DNA from: Pontibacter mucosus
GTDB taxonomy: Bacteria > Bacteroidota > Bacteroidia > Cytophagales > Hymenobacteraceae
Assembly: GCF_003054055.1 (NCBI RefSeq)
Contig: NZ_QBKI01000003.1
Location: 186,001 to 250,000, forward strand
Direction: 5' to 3'
DNA: 64,000 nucleotides
Position numbers and translations under genes: made by a program. Below the pieces are notes generated by a model. That model was not told where the DNA came from and did no database searches. It was given only the letters and a program-made list of their open reading frames with translations. This document shows, piece by piece, positions 1 through 7,849 of this stretch. The stretch's first letter is position 1. Each line of letters opens with the position of its first letter.

Positions 1-1
1 G

Positions 2-643
2 CGCAAGTCTCCTTCCAAAGGCGATATCAACCCTTATGTGTCGGTGGAGCGCACATCAGTTAGCTACATGCAGGCGGGTGCCTCAGCGCTGTCGGTGTTG
101 ACGGATGGGCCATACTTTGGTGGCAAGAATGAGGACCTGATGACGGCCCGCAAGTTTAACTATTGCCCCATTCTACGCAAGGATTTCACGGTGGATGAAT
201 ATCAGATTGTGGAGGCCAAATCGATTGGGGCTGATGCCATACTTTTAATTGCTGCTGCGCTGGAGCCTTTTCGGCTGAAGCAACTGGCAGCTTTTGCCCG
301 CTCCCTGGGACTGGAAGTGCTGCTCGAAGTACATAACCTGGAAGAGCTGCAGCAAACGCTTTGCGATGAGGTAACCGTAGTGGGTGTGAATAACCGTAAC
401 CTGAAGGACTTTGTGACGGACATAAATACCTCTCTGGAGCTGGCTAACCATATTCCGAGTGGCATCACCAAAGTGTCCGAGAGCGGCATCAGCAAGCCTG
501 AAATCCTGGTTACACTTCGAGCGGCAGGCTACAACGGTTTCCTAATCGGAGAGACCTTCATGCAGAACAGCCGTCCGGGCCAATCCGCCGCCGCCTTCAT
601 CAAAGAGTTTAAGCAGCTGCTGGCGCAACCTGCTGTAGTGTAG
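2..643 (+). CDS. trpC: Indole-3-glycerol phosphate synthase, 5' end outside window
   Basis: Converts carboxyphenylamino-deoxyribulose phosphate to indole-3-glycerol phosphate in tryptophan synthesis (cytoplasmic TIM barrel). The open frame reaches the left edge, so the N-terminus is missing; the first visible codons encode KSPSKGD, the substrate-phosphate loop of the family (usually SPSKG). Further signatures follow in order: AGASALSVLTD, LRKDF with the catalytic lysine, EVHNLEEL, GVNNRNL, SESGI and GFLIGE. A GTG at 38 would give a 201-residue protein but would cut off the conserved SPSKG loop, so it is not the start. It is the first visible gene of a trp operon; trpF starts 25 bases after its stop. 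Confidence 0.95.
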   Translation, partial: RKSPSKGDINPYVSVERTSVSYMQAGASALSVLTDGPYFGGKNEDLMTARKFNYCPILRKDFTVDEYQIVEAKSIGADAILLIAAALEPFRLKQLAAFARSLGLEVLLEVHNLEELQQTLCDEVTVVGVNNRNLKDFVTDINTSLELANHIPSGITKVSESGISKPEILVTLRAAGYNGFLIGETFMQNSRPGQSAAAFIKEFKQLLAQPAVV

Positions 644-671
644 AGTTAAGAGTTAAAAGTTAAGAGTTGTG
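640..671 (+). repeat. AGTTAAGAGTT word repeat at trpC/trpF junction
   Basis: The trpC stop codon lies inside a quasi-periodic run of the words AGAGTTA and AAGAGTT, and the run leads directly into the GTG start of trpF. The same words, in either orientation, occur before trpB (about 1440-1474), before hisH (7229-7266), before hisIE (9505-9548) and after miaE (63741-63813). Confidence 0.6.
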
Positions 672-1292
672 AAAATCAAAATATGCGGCCTGCGCGACCC
701 GGATAACATCCGGCAGGTGGCGGCGCTCGGGCCCGACTACATGGGCTTTATCTTCTACGAGGGCTCCAAACGCTATGCGGAAGGTCATATAACGCCGGAG
801 TTGCTGGTAGAGCTGCCGCAAAGTATAAAAAAGACGGGTGTGTTCGTGAATGCTCCATTCGAAAGTATAAAAGCGACCGTGGAGAAGTATAAGCTCGATG
901 CTGTGCAGCTGCACGGAAAGGAGTCGCCAAGAGGATGCGCCGATGTAAAAGAATTGGGTGTGGAGGTAATTAAGGTTTTTTCGGTGGATGACCGCTTTGT
1001 TTTCGAGAACACGCTGCTCTACGAGTCCAGCGCCGACTACTTTCTATTCGACACCAAAGGGCAGGAGTATGGCGGCAACGGCATTCCTTTCGATTGGGAA
1101 CTGCTCACCGGTTACCTATCGCCAAAGCCATACTTCCTGAGCGGTGGCCTGAACCTGGAGAACGTCAAGCACCTGGACAAGGTCCGCCCGCAGCCTTATG
1201 CCATCGATGTGAACAGCGGTTTTGAGGAGGAGCCGGGGTTGAAGAAGGTGGAGAAGCTGAAGGAACTGTTTCAGTTAGTAAGAAAAGTATAA
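669..1292 (+). CDS. trpF: Phosphoribosylanthranilate isomerase
   Basis: Catalyses the Amadori rearrangement of N-(5-phosphoribosyl)anthranilate, the step just before TrpC. The protein has 207 residues, a normal length. It begins MKIKICGLRDP, which holds the catalytic cysteine (Cys6), and carries FLFDTKGQEYGGNG with the general-acid aspartate (Asp128) and the phosphate-binding segment AIDVNSGFE. The start is the GTG at 669: it places KICGL exactly at the N-terminus, as in the family. The gene sits between trpC and trpB. The 184-base gap after it is long for an operon and holds a palindromic repeat. Three AAGTATA words lie inside the gene, twice read as Ser-Ile (AGT ATA). Confidence 0.96.
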   Translation: MKIKICGLRDPDNIRQVAALGPDYMGFIFYEGSKRYAEGHITPELLVELPQSIKKTGVFVNAPFESIKATVEKYKLDAVQLHGKESPRGCADVKELGVEVIKVFSVDDRFVFENTLLYESSADYFLFDTKGQEYGGNGIPFDWELLTGYLSPKPYFLSGGLNLENVKHLDKVRPQPYAIDVNSGFEEEPGLKKVEKLKELFQLVRKV

Positions 1293-1302
1293 AAAAGTAT
1301 AA

Positions 1303-1377
1303 ACCCACCACAACCCCTCCGAGGAGGGGAATCAAGGTTACTGAATATTCCCCTCTTGGGAGGGGCAGGGGTGGGTT
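1303..1377. repeat. Palindromic extragenic repeat between trpF and trpB
   Basis: An imperfect inverted repeat of about 75 bases. The left arm reads AACCCACC..CCCCTCC..GAGGGGAAT; the right arm reads ATTCCCCTC..GGAGGGG..GGGGTGGGTT. Each arm is itself partly self-complementary (CCCCTCC/GGAGGGG), a nested REP-like structure. It lies inside the trp operon and would form a strong hairpin in the mRNA, without an immediate T-run, so it is more likely a repeat or stability element than a terminator. Confidence 0.65.
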
Positions 1378-1476
1378 GCTTATAAAGTATAAAACATGAC
1401 TGTGCTGAGTGAAAGAGCTAAAGTGTGATGTTTTAAAACTCATAACTATTAACTCTCAACTCTTAACTAAAATAAA

Positions 1477-2667
1477 ATGAGCTATCACGTTAACGAAAAA
1501 GGATTTTACGGCAAGTTCGGAGGGGCCTACATCCCCGAGATGCTGTACCCGAATGTGGAGGAGCTGCGGCAGAATTACCTGCGCATCATACAGGAGCCGG
1601 ACTTTCAGCAGGAGCTGCAGGCGCTGCTAAAGGATTATGTAGGCCGCCCTTCGCCTTTATACTTTGCGCCGCGCCTTTCCGAAAAGTATAACACCAGAGT
1701 ATACCTCAAGCGCGAGGACCTCAACCATACCGGTGCCCACAAAATCAACAACACCATCGGGCAGGTTTTGCTTGCCAAGCGATTAGGCAAAAAGCGCATC
1801 ATCGCTGAAACCGGAGCCGGTCAGCACGGCGTGGCAACAGCGACTGTTTGCGCGCTGATGGGATTGGAGTGCATCGTGTATATGGGCGAAGTGGACATTG
1901 AACGCCAGGCGCCAAACGTGGCCCGCATGAAGATGCTGGGCGCGCAGGTAGTAGCGGCCACCAGTGGAAGCAAGACTTTAAAAGATGCCACCAACGAGGC
2001 TATCCGTGACTGGATTAACAACCCGGAAGACACTTACTACATCATTGGTTCTGTGGTGGGGCCGCACCCGTACCCGGACATGGTGGCCCGTTTTCAGGCG
2101 GTGATTTCCGAGGAGATTAGGGCACAGTTGCTGGAGAAGGAAGGCACCGAGTTGCCAACCTATGTCGTGGCCTGCGTGGGCGGCGGCAGCAATGCGGCGG
2201 GTGCTTTTTACCATTACCTGGATGAGTCGGAAGTACAGCTGGTGGCCGTAGAGGCAGCAGGCAAAGGTATCCATTCCGGTGAGTCGGCGGCTACTTCTAT
2301 ACTTGGTAAGGATGGTATCATCCACGGCAGCCGCACCTTGCTCATGCAAACCGAGGACGGGCAGATTACCGAGCCATACTCTATTTCGGCTGGTTTGGAT
2401 TACCCGGGCGTGGGGCCGCTGCACGCGCATTTGTTCGAGAGCGGCCGTGCCCGCTTTGAGAATGCCACCGACGAGGAAGCCCTGCAGGCAGTGCTGGAGC
2501 TAACCCGATTGGAGGGAATTATCCCGGCGCTGGAGAGTGCGCACGCGCTGGCAGTGCTGGAGCGCCTGCAGGCCAAGCCCGATGATATTGTGGTAATTAA
2601 CCTCTCCGGCCGCGGTGACAAAGACTTATCTACCTACCTAAAGCATTTTCATTTCGATGAGCAATAG
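1477..2667 (+). CDS. trpB: Tryptophan synthase beta chain
   Basis: Joins indole to serine to make tryptophan with pyridoxal phosphate, in an alpha2beta2 complex with TrpA. At 396 residues it is full length. The PLP lysine is Lys89 in the segment [25 protein letters not shown] and the phosphate-binding GGGSNAAG follow. The start ATG gives [21 protein letters not shown], the usual TrpB1 N-terminus. Its last 11 bases overlap trpA, which indicates translational coupling and suits the fixed stoichiometry of the complex. Confidence 0.98.
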   Translation: MSYHVNEKGFYGKFGGAYIPEMLYPNVEELRQNYLRIIQEPDFQQELQALLKDYVGRPSPLYFAPRLSEKYNTRVYLKREDLNHTGAHKINNTIGQVLLAKRLGKKRIIAETGAGQHGVATATVCALMGLECIVYMGEVDIERQAPNVARMKMLGAQVVAATSGSKTLKDATNEAIRDWINNPEDTYYIIGSVVGPHPYPDMVARFQAVISEEIRAQLLEKEGTELPTYVVACVGGGSNAAGAFYHYLDESEVQLVAVEAAGKGIHSGESAATSILGKDGIIHGSRTLLMQTEDGQITEPYSISAGLDYPGVGPLHAHLFESGRARFENATDEEALQAVLELTRLEGIIPALESAHALAVLERLQAKPDDIVVINLSGRGDKDLSTYLKHFHFDEQ

Positions 2668-3433
2668 AATCAAGCGCCTGTTTGCGCAGAAGCCGAAGGG
2701 TATACTTTCGGTATACTTTACAGCAGGCTTCCCGAACCTGAACGATACTGAAACTATCATCCTGGAGCTGGAGAAAAACGGCGTGGACCTGCTGGAGATT
2801 GGCATGCCTTTCTCCGACCCATTGGCTGATGGGCCCACCATCCAAGCCAGTAGCACCGTCGCCTTAAAGAATGGCATGACCATTCCGAAATTGTTTGAGC
2901 AGCTGCAGGATATCCGCCAGAAAACCCAGATTCCGCTGGTGCTGATGGGCTACCTGAACCCGGTGATGCAGTATGGCGTGGAGCGTTTCTGCCAGAAAGC
3001 CGCAGAGGTTGGCATTGACGGCATTATTCTGCCGGACCTGCCCCTGCAGCAATATGTGGAGGAGTTTAAGGAGCTGTTCGAGAAGTATAACCTGAGCAAG
3101 GTTTTCCTTATCACGCCACAAACACCGGAGGCCCGTATCCGGGAAATCGACAGCCTCAGCAACGGCTTTATTTACATGGTGTCGTCGGCCTCCACGACGG
3201 GTAAAACGGTGGGTTTGGCCGAGCAAAGCCAGGCATACTTTCAGCGGGTGGCCGGCATGCAGTTGCAGAATCCCGGCGTGATTGGCTTCGGCATCCACGA
3301 CAAGGATACTTTTGAGGCTGCCTGTACGCATGCCAGCGGCGCCATTATCGGCAGTGCTTTTGTGAAGGCGCTGCAGCGGGAGGGAAGCCTCTCGGAGAAC
3401 ATCAAATCATTCATCCAAAGTATCAAAAACTAA
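2657..3433 (+). CDS. trpA: Tryptophan synthase alpha chain
   Basis: Cleaves indole-3-glycerol phosphate to indole, which is channelled to TrpB. It has 258 residues. The catalytic Glu is Glu47 in [16 protein letters not shown] and the catalytic Asp is Asp58 in the same stretch; the family's mobile loop ([10 protein letters not shown]) is also present. Two copies of TATACTT lie side by side near 2700-2718, where they encode part of [10 protein letters not shown]. The start overlaps the end of trpB, and aroF begins one base after its stop. Confidence 0.98.
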   Translation: MSNRIKRLFAQKPKGILSVYFTAGFPNLNDTETIILELEKNGVDLLEIGMPFSDPLADGPTIQASSTVALKNGMTIPKLFEQLQDIRQKTQIPLVLMGYLNPVMQYGVERFCQKAAEVGIDGIILPDLPLQQYVEEFKELFEKYNLSKVFLITPQTPEARIREIDSLSNGFIYMVSSASTTGKTVGLAEQSQAYFQRVAGMQLQNPGVIGFGIHDKDTFEAACTHASGAIIGSAFVKALQREGSLSENIKSFIQSIKN

Positions 3434-3434
3434 C

Positions 3435-4445
3435 ATGATCATACAACTGCAGCAAGGGATTCCGGCGGAGCTGAAGGAAAACATTCTGAAGCAGGTACAG
3501 GAAATCGGCTACAAAGCCAATGAAGTCGTTACGCAGCAGGCGCACTACCTGGTGGCCATCGGAAAAAAGGAGTTCGACATTCGCCAGATTGGGCAGCTGC
3601 CGGGCGTGGCCGACATTCACCGGGTGTCTGAAGAGTATAAACTTATCTCCCGCAGGTGGCGCGTGGAGCCGACCCGCATCGACTTGGGTGACGGGGTAAT
3701 GGTAGGCGAAGGCAACTTTAGCATCATGGCTGGCCCGTGCTCTATTGAGGGCGAAGAACAGGTGGAGCGTGTGGTGGCGCACCTGGTGGAGAACAACGTG
3801 AAAATTATGCGGGGCGGGGTGTTCAAGCCGCGCAGTTCGCCTTACGCCTTCCGGGGCCTGGGGATAGATGGCCTGAAAATGTTCCACCGCATCTGCCGCG
3901 AAAACGGCATTAAGATTATTACGGAGGTGATGCAGGTGTCGCAGATAGAGGAAATGGTGGATTATGTGGATGTGTTTCAGGTGGGGGCGCGCAACAGCCA
4001 GAACTTTAATCTGTTGGATGCCCTGGGTGAGGCGCAGAAGCCGGTACTGCTGAAGCGCGGTATCTCGGGTACGCTGGAAGAACTGCTGCAGGCGGCCGAG
4101 TACATCTTCTCCAACGGTAACGAGAAAATTATGCTTTGTGAGCGCGGTATCCGCGGCTACGAAAAAGCCTACCGCAATATTCTCGACCTGAACGCGGTGC
4201 CGGTACTGAAAGAGAAAACGCACCTGCCCGTAATTGTGGACCCATCGCACGGCATTGGCTTGCGCGACTATGTGGCAAGTATGGCCTTGGCTTCGGTGAT
4301 GGCGGGAGCAGATGGTGTGATTTACGAAACGCACTATACGCCGGAAAAGGCTTTCTCAGACGGGCAGCAAACGTTGAATTTCCAGGAGTCGGAGCGCTTA
4401 ATTAAGCGTATGCGACAGGCGTACGAGCTGCGGGAGAGCTTTTAG
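3435..4445 (+). CDS. aroF: 3-deoxy-7-phosphoheptulonate (DAHP) synthase, type I-beta
   Basis: First step of the shikimate pathway: phosphoenolpyruvate plus erythrose 4-phosphate gives DAHP. It has 336 residues. Residues 1-75 form a small ferredoxin-like domain of the kind that serves as the allosteric regulatory domain of the Thermotoga enzyme; residues 85-336 are the catalytic barrel with [36 protein letters not shown] and the metal-binding VDPSHGIG. There is no chorismate mutase domain. It begins one base after trpA, so supply of the aromatic precursor is tied to the trp operon. The regulatory ligand (Phe/Tyr or Trp) cannot be told from sequence. Confidence 0.93.
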   Translation: MIIQLQQGIPAELKENILKQVQEIGYKANEVVTQQAHYLVAIGKKEFDIRQIGQLPGVADIHRVSEEYKLISRRWRVEPTRIDLGDGVMVGEGNFSIMAGPCSIEGEEQVERVVAHLVENNVKIMRGGVFKPRSSPYAFRGLGIDGLKMFHRICRENGIKIITEVMQVSQIEEMVDYVDVFQVGARNSQNFNLLDALGEAQKPVLLKRGISGTLEELLQAAEYIFSNGNEKIMLCERGIRGYEKAYRNILDLNAVPVLKEKTHLPVIVDPSHGIGLRDYVASMALASVMAGADGVIYETHYTPEKAFSDGQQTLNFQESERLIKRMRQAYELRESF

Positions 4446-4485
4446 TTATTCGTTATTGGTTAATCGTTGTTCAAATAGGAACATA

Positions 4486-4660
4486 CCGCAAGTTTGCAAC
4501 TTGTGGTTACTATGAGGTAAGTTTTCAACTTGCGCCAGTTACAAACTGGCTACAAATGCAGCTACAAGTTACCGCTCCGCTCAAACTTGCGGCATATATG
4601 ATTTTATATGGCGCGAGCGTCATCGCTCGTGACTAACTATAGCTTGGGCCTCTGGCCCAG
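4486..4660. repeat. Composite REP-like palindrome region
   Basis: The gap between aroF and the S9 peptidase holds nested palindromes. CCGCAAGTTTG (4486-4496) pairs with CAAACTTGCGG (4582-4592), and shorter copies of the same word (AAGTTGCAAACTTG-like) lie between them. A separate hairpin, CGAGCG-TCAT-CGCTCG, follows at 4614-4629, and the near-perfect dyad TGGGCC-TCT-GGCCCA at 4645-4659. No open frame of note is present. It resembles clustered repetitive extragenic palindromes. Confidence 0.6.
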
Positions 4661-4737
4661 TTGAATTATAGACTCTACATTATAGTATGACATGGATAGC
4701 AAATCCGTGCCAGTAAAATAGGTTATCTTCAGAAGTA

Positions 4738-4770
4738 AAAAGCCCGGTACATCATCTGCACCGGGCTTTT
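4738..4770. terminator. Rho-independent terminator of the S9 peptidase gene
   Basis: Arms AAAAGCCCGGT (4738-4748) and ACCGGGCTTTT (4760-4770) form an 11-bp stem with T-runs on both sides. It lies just downstream of the minus-strand peptidase and could also stop transcripts coming from aroF. Confidence 0.85.
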
Positions 4771-4775
4771 ATACT

Positions 4776-6824
4776 TTAGTTTACTTCTTTGTTGAGCGTC
4801 TCGTCTAACCAGTTGAAGAACTCACGCTGCCACACAATCGCATTTTGCGGCTGCAGTACCCAGTGGTTCTCGTCCGGCAAGTATACCAGGCGGCTCTTGA
4901 TGCCCTTCAGTTGCGCCAGTTGGTAGGCCTGTAGGCCTTGCTCAATCGGCACGCGGTAGTCCCGGCCACCCTGGAAGATCAGGATTGGCGTGTCCCACTT
5001 ATTGGCGTATTCGCTTGGGTTGAAGTCCTTGTAGCTCTGTGGCGACTTGGTGTCCCAGTATGGTCCTTTCAGCTCGTTGTTGGCAAAGAACATTTCCTCT
5101 GTAGTGCCATACCAGCTGCGCATGTCGAACAGACCGTTGTGGGAGATGAAGGTCTTGAAGCGTCCTTCATGCACGCCTGCCAGCATGAACACCGAGTAGC
5201 CACCGTAGCTGGCGCCAATCGCACCCAATCTGTCTTTGTCAACATAAGGCTCTTTTGCCACATCATCAATGGCAGACAGGTAATCGCGAATAGGCTGTCC
5301 ACCCCAATCGCCGCTGATTTGGCGGTTCCACTCTTCGCCGTGGCCCGGCATGCCGCGACGGTTAGGCGCTACCACAATGTAGCCCTGCGCAGCGATCAGT
5401 TGCAGGTTCCAGCGGTAAGAATAGAACTGCGTAAGGGCCGACTGCGGGCCGCCCTGGCAGTACAACAGGGTAGGGTATTTCTTATTCGGGTCGAAATCCG
5501 GCGGATACACCACCCACGAGAAGAGGTCTTTGCCGTCGCTGGCCTTTGTTACGCGCGGCTCTACTTTGCTCTTGGCCAGTTTCGAGAATACTTCGTCGTT
5601 TACCTTTGTGAGCTGCGTCAGCTTACCCGACTTTGGCTCCAGGCGATACAGTTCCGGGGCATGGTTCATGTCGTTGCGCGACACGATAAGCTCCTTGCCA
5701 GCCTGGCCCACAATGCTGTTTACGTCGAACTGTCCTTTGGTAACCTGTCGTATACTTTTGGCGGAGAACTTGTCCAGGTTCTTCGGAAGGGCAATCTCGT
5801 ATACTTGTATCGTGCCTTTGGTAGGGGCAACAAACCAGATCTTGCTGCCGTCGTTGCTCCACTCAAATGAGTTTATCGTCTCATCCCAGTCTTTGGTCAG
5901 GCTATACTTTTTGCCGGATTTGGTGTCGAGCACGATCAGCTCATTCTGGTCAGCTTCGTTGCCTTCCTCATCCATCTGTAACCAGGCCAGTTTAGAACCA
6001 TCCGCGCTAAAGACAGGGTGCGTGTCGTAGCCCTTGTTATCCTCGGTCAGGTTTGTGGTTTTGCCGCTGGCGATGTCGTAGCGGTAGATATCGGTGTTGG
6101 TGCTCACGGCATACTCCTTGCCATACTTTTTCTTGCTCACGTAAAGTATAGCTTTGCTGTCCGGGCTCCAGATAACGTCTTCCTTGCCGCCGAATGGCAT
6201 TTGCGGGGTGTCGTACGCTTCCCCCTCCATGATATCTACCGGTGTGCCCAGCTGGCCATTGTTGTAGCTGGCGAAGAAGATGTGCTGAAACTTACCGTCT
6301 TCCCAGGTATCCCAATGGCGGTAATTCAGGTCGTCGTACACGTACGCATTCGCCTTTTTGAGGTCCGGGTGCTTATCCGAGCTGTGCATTTCTTTGATAA
6401 GGACTTCGCGGGAGAAGAGCAGGTGCTTGCCATCAGGGGAGAAGCGCACGTTGCTCAGGCCGCCTTCCACGTTGGTCAGTTGCTTCGGTTCGCCCTTTCC
6501 GCCTGCCAATTGCCACAGCTGCCCTTTGTGCAGGTACACGATGTCGCCTGTTTTCTTATCAATGTGCACTACGCTCTCGCCGCCTTTGGAAGAAGTCAGC
6601 TGTGTGGGTTGCCCGCCGGTAACAGGAATCGCGTAGAGGTTGCGCTCACTGCTGTTTTCTTCCACATTGGGGTAACCTACGCCATAAATCACGGACTTTC
6701 CGTCGAGGGTTATAGTCTCAGCAGAAACCCGGCCCAGTTTCCAGAGCAGTTCGGGCGTCATGCGCTGCTGTGCCTGCGCAAAGCTTACGGCAAACACACC
6801 AGCCAGTAAAAGTGTCTTTTTCAT
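4776..6824 (-). CDS. Secreted S9 family peptidase (prolyl oligopeptidase fold)
   Basis: A serine peptidase of 682 residues, likely periplasmic. It starts with a signal peptide (MKKTLLLAGVFAVSFAQAQ). Residues about 30-400 are a WD40-like beta-propeller with repeats such as VRFSPDGKHLLF, VIWSPDSKAILY and PVFSADGSKLAW; the C-terminal part is the alpha/beta-hydrolase domain. The catalytic triad reads Ser539 in GASYGGYSVF, Asp622 in FQGGRDYRVP and His654 in PDENHW. This architecture matches dipeptidyl or acylaminoacyl peptidases; the substrate is not predictable. It is monocistronic, with its own terminator. A TAAATTTG promoter element ends only four bases before the ATG, so the mRNA may be nearly leaderless. 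Confidence 0.93.
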   Translation of the reverse strand: MKKTLLLAGVFAVSFAQAQQRMTPELLWKLGRVSAETITLDGKSVIYGVGYPNVEENSSERNLYAIPVTGGQPTQLTSSKGGESVVHIDKKTGDIVYLHKGQLWQLAGGKGEPKQLTNVEGGLSNVRFSPDGKHLLFSREVLIKEMHSSDKHPDLKKANAYVYDDLNYRHWDTWEDGKFQHIFFASYNNGQLGTPVDIMEGEAYDTPQMPFGGKEDVIWSPDSKAILYVSKKKYGKEYAVSTNTDIYRYDIASGKTTNLTEDNKGYDTHPVFSADGSKLAWLQMDEEGNEADQNELIVLDTKSGKKYSLTKDWDETINSFEWSNDGSKIWFVAPTKGTIQVYEIALPKNLDKFSAKSIRQVTKGQFDVNSIVGQAGKELIVSRNDMNHAPELYRLEPKSGKLTQLTKVNDEVFSKLAKSKVEPRVTKASDGKDLFSWVVYPPDFDPNKKYPTLLYCQGGPQSALTQFYSYRWNLQLIAAQGYIVVAPNRRGMPGHGEEWNRQISGDWGGQPIRDYLSAIDDVAKEPYVDKDRLGAIGASYGGYSVFMLAGVHEGRFKTFISHNGLFDMRSWYGTTEEMFFANNELKGPYWDTKSPQSYKDFNPSEYANKWDTPILIFQGGRDYRVPIEQGLQAYQLAQLKGIKSRLVYLPDENHWVLQPQNAIVWQREFFNWLDETLNKEVN

Positions 6825-6828
6825 ACTT

Positions 6829-6836
6829 CAAATTTA
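6829..6836 (-). promoter_or_regulatory. Possible -7 promoter element of the S9 peptidase
   Basis: On the minus strand TAAATTTG matches the Bacteroidota -7 consensus TAnnTTTG in all fixed positions. It ends four bases before the start codon. No clear -33 TTG was found at the usual distance. Confidence 0.4.
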
Positions 6837-6897
6837 AGCCAAAAGCCGGTATTCTGAAATGAAGTATAAAGGATGTGGCAAGAAGAAATAGCGATTA

Positions 6898-6932
6898 TTT
6901 GGTGGATTTATACTTTGCAGCCCTTATATTTG
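6898..6932 (+). promoter_or_regulatory. Promoter of the histidine leader
   Basis: TTTG (6898-6901) and TATATTTG (6925-6932), separated by 23 bases, fit the Bacteroidota -33/-7 promoter pattern (TTTG...TAnnTTTG), with a spacer at the upper end of the range. The -7 element ends five bases before the ATG of the leader peptide. Confidence 0.5.
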
Positions 6933-6937
6933 TGTCA

Positions 6938-7018
6938 ATGAAAGGCACAATGGCTCATATGCACCATCATCATGCACGAAGCAACAGTTTCGGAGCCAAT
7001 AGCCTATGGATTTGCTAA
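6938..7018 (+). CDS. hisL: Histidine operon leader peptide
   Basis: A 26-codon frame whose residues 7-12 read HMHHHH: five histidine codons in six, four of them in a row (6962-6973). It sits between a promoter and a terminator, and his genes follow. This is the classical arrangement of a ribosome-mediated attenuator: a ribosome stalled at the His codons when charged tRNA-His is scarce would favour an antiterminator. The in-frame ATG codons at 6950 and 6959 are alternative starts that keep the His run (the last one directly precedes it). I recognise the arrangement rather than this exact peptide. Confidence 0.8.
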   Translation: MKGTMAHMHHHHARSNSFGANSLWIC

Positions 7019-7055
7019 ACGTATATTAACCTATACATCCAAAAGCCTGACTCCG
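6991..7055 (+). promoter_or_regulatory. Candidate antiterminator of the his attenuator
   Basis: CGGAG (6991-6995) can pair with CTCCG (7051-7055), and nested inside it TGGAT (7007-7011) with ATCCA (7037-7041). This structure would take up the 5' arm of the terminator at 7043-7070. The pairings are seen by eye; their energy was not computed. Confidence 0.4.
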
Positions 7056-7074
7056 TAAAGAGTCAGGCTTTTTT
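7043..7074 (+). terminator. Attenuator terminator upstream of hisH
   Basis: A perfect 11-bp stem, AAGCCTGACTC (7043-7053) with GAGTCAGGCTT (7060-7070), a six-base loop and a following T-run. It lies 25 bases after the leader peptide stop, as expected for an attenuator. Confidence 0.85.
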
Positions 7075-7080
7075 GTTTTA

Positions 7081-7117
7081 GATCAGGATTTTCAGGATTA
7101 AAGGATTGGCAGGATTT
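7081..7117. repeat. AGGATT word repeat between attenuator and hisH
   Basis: The words CAGGATTTT and AAAGGATT recur about every ten bases (cores near 7084, 7093, 7103 and 7111). The remaining 150 bases up to hisH hold two AAGTATA-type words and a run of AACTCTTAACTC words (7229-7266), but no gene. Confidence 0.5.
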
Positions 7118-7267
7118 ATACTTTAACGGCCTGAAGTGTCTCGGCTTTGCTTTCATAAAGAAGTATAAATGCGTATTTGATAATCGCGTTTGGTGTAAGG
7201 TAAAAACTGATTCCACGGTAGTGCTTTTTAACTCTTAACTCAAAACTCTTAACTCATAACTAACTAA

Positions 7268-7849
7268 ATGAACCTGGTTATAGTTGATTACAAGGCCGGT
7301 AATGTGCAGTCGGTGCAGTTTGCACTGGAGCGGCTGGGCGTGCAGGCCACACTGAGCTCGGATGCCGATACCATCAAGGCGGCCGACAAAGTGATTTTCC
7401 CGGGGGTAGGGCAGGCGGCCTCGGCCATGGCCCAGCTCAGGGCCCGCAACCTGGACAAGCTGCTGCCCACGCTGGAGCAGCCGTTTTTTGGCGTTTGCCT
7501 GGGCATGCAGCTGCTCTGCCAGCACTCCGAAGAGGGTAACACCGACCTGCTCAACATCATTCCGCTGCCGGTAAAGCATTTCGAAACCGATCTGAAAGTG
7601 CCGCACATGGGCTGGAACCAGCTAGAAAACCTAAAGTCGCCGTTGTTTGAAGGGCTGGCGGAGCAAGAGTACGTCTACTATGTGCACAGTTATTACGTGC
7701 CGGTGAGCGAGTATACGATTGCCCAAACCTCGTACCCGGAGCCTTTTTCGGCTGCCTTACAGTATAAAAACTTCTACGCCGCGCAGTTTCACCCCGAGAA
7801 GAGCGGGGCTGCCGGTTCACAGATACTTAAAAACTTCCTTGCCTTATGA
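7268..7849 (+). CDS. hisH: Imidazole glycerol phosphate synthase, glutaminase subunit
   Basis: Releases ammonia from glutamine and feeds it to HisF for imidazole-ring closure. It has 193 residues, a class I glutamine amidotransferase with nucleophile Cys77 in GVCLGMQLL, the oxyanion region FPGVGQ, and the His-Glu pair in QFHPEKSG. It is the first structural gene after the attenuator, about 190 bases downstream of the terminator. Its stop overlaps the start of hisA. hisG, hisD, hisC and hisB, which often precede it, are not in this window. Confidence 0.97.
   Translation: MNLVIVDYKAGNVQSVQFALERLGVQATLSSDADTIKAADKVIFPGVGQAASAMAQLRARNLDKLLPTLEQPFFGVCLGMQLLCQHSEEGNTDLLNIIPLPVKHFETDLKVPHMGWNQLENLKSPLFEGLAEQEYVYYVHSYYVPVSEYTIAQTSYPEPFSAALQYKNFYAAQFHPEKSGAAGSQILKNFLAL

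Noticed and set aside
4938..6809. Two long open frames (310 and 263 codons) opposite the S9 peptidase
   Set aside because: The minus-strand frame has a signal peptide, propeller repeats and a full catalytic triad. The opposite frames have no recognisable motif and follow from its base composition.
6956..6976. His run as a vector-derived affinity tag or contamination
   Set aside because: It is followed by an attenuator-type terminator and genuine his genes, and preceded by a native promoter; only four His codons are consecutive and both CAC and CAT are used.
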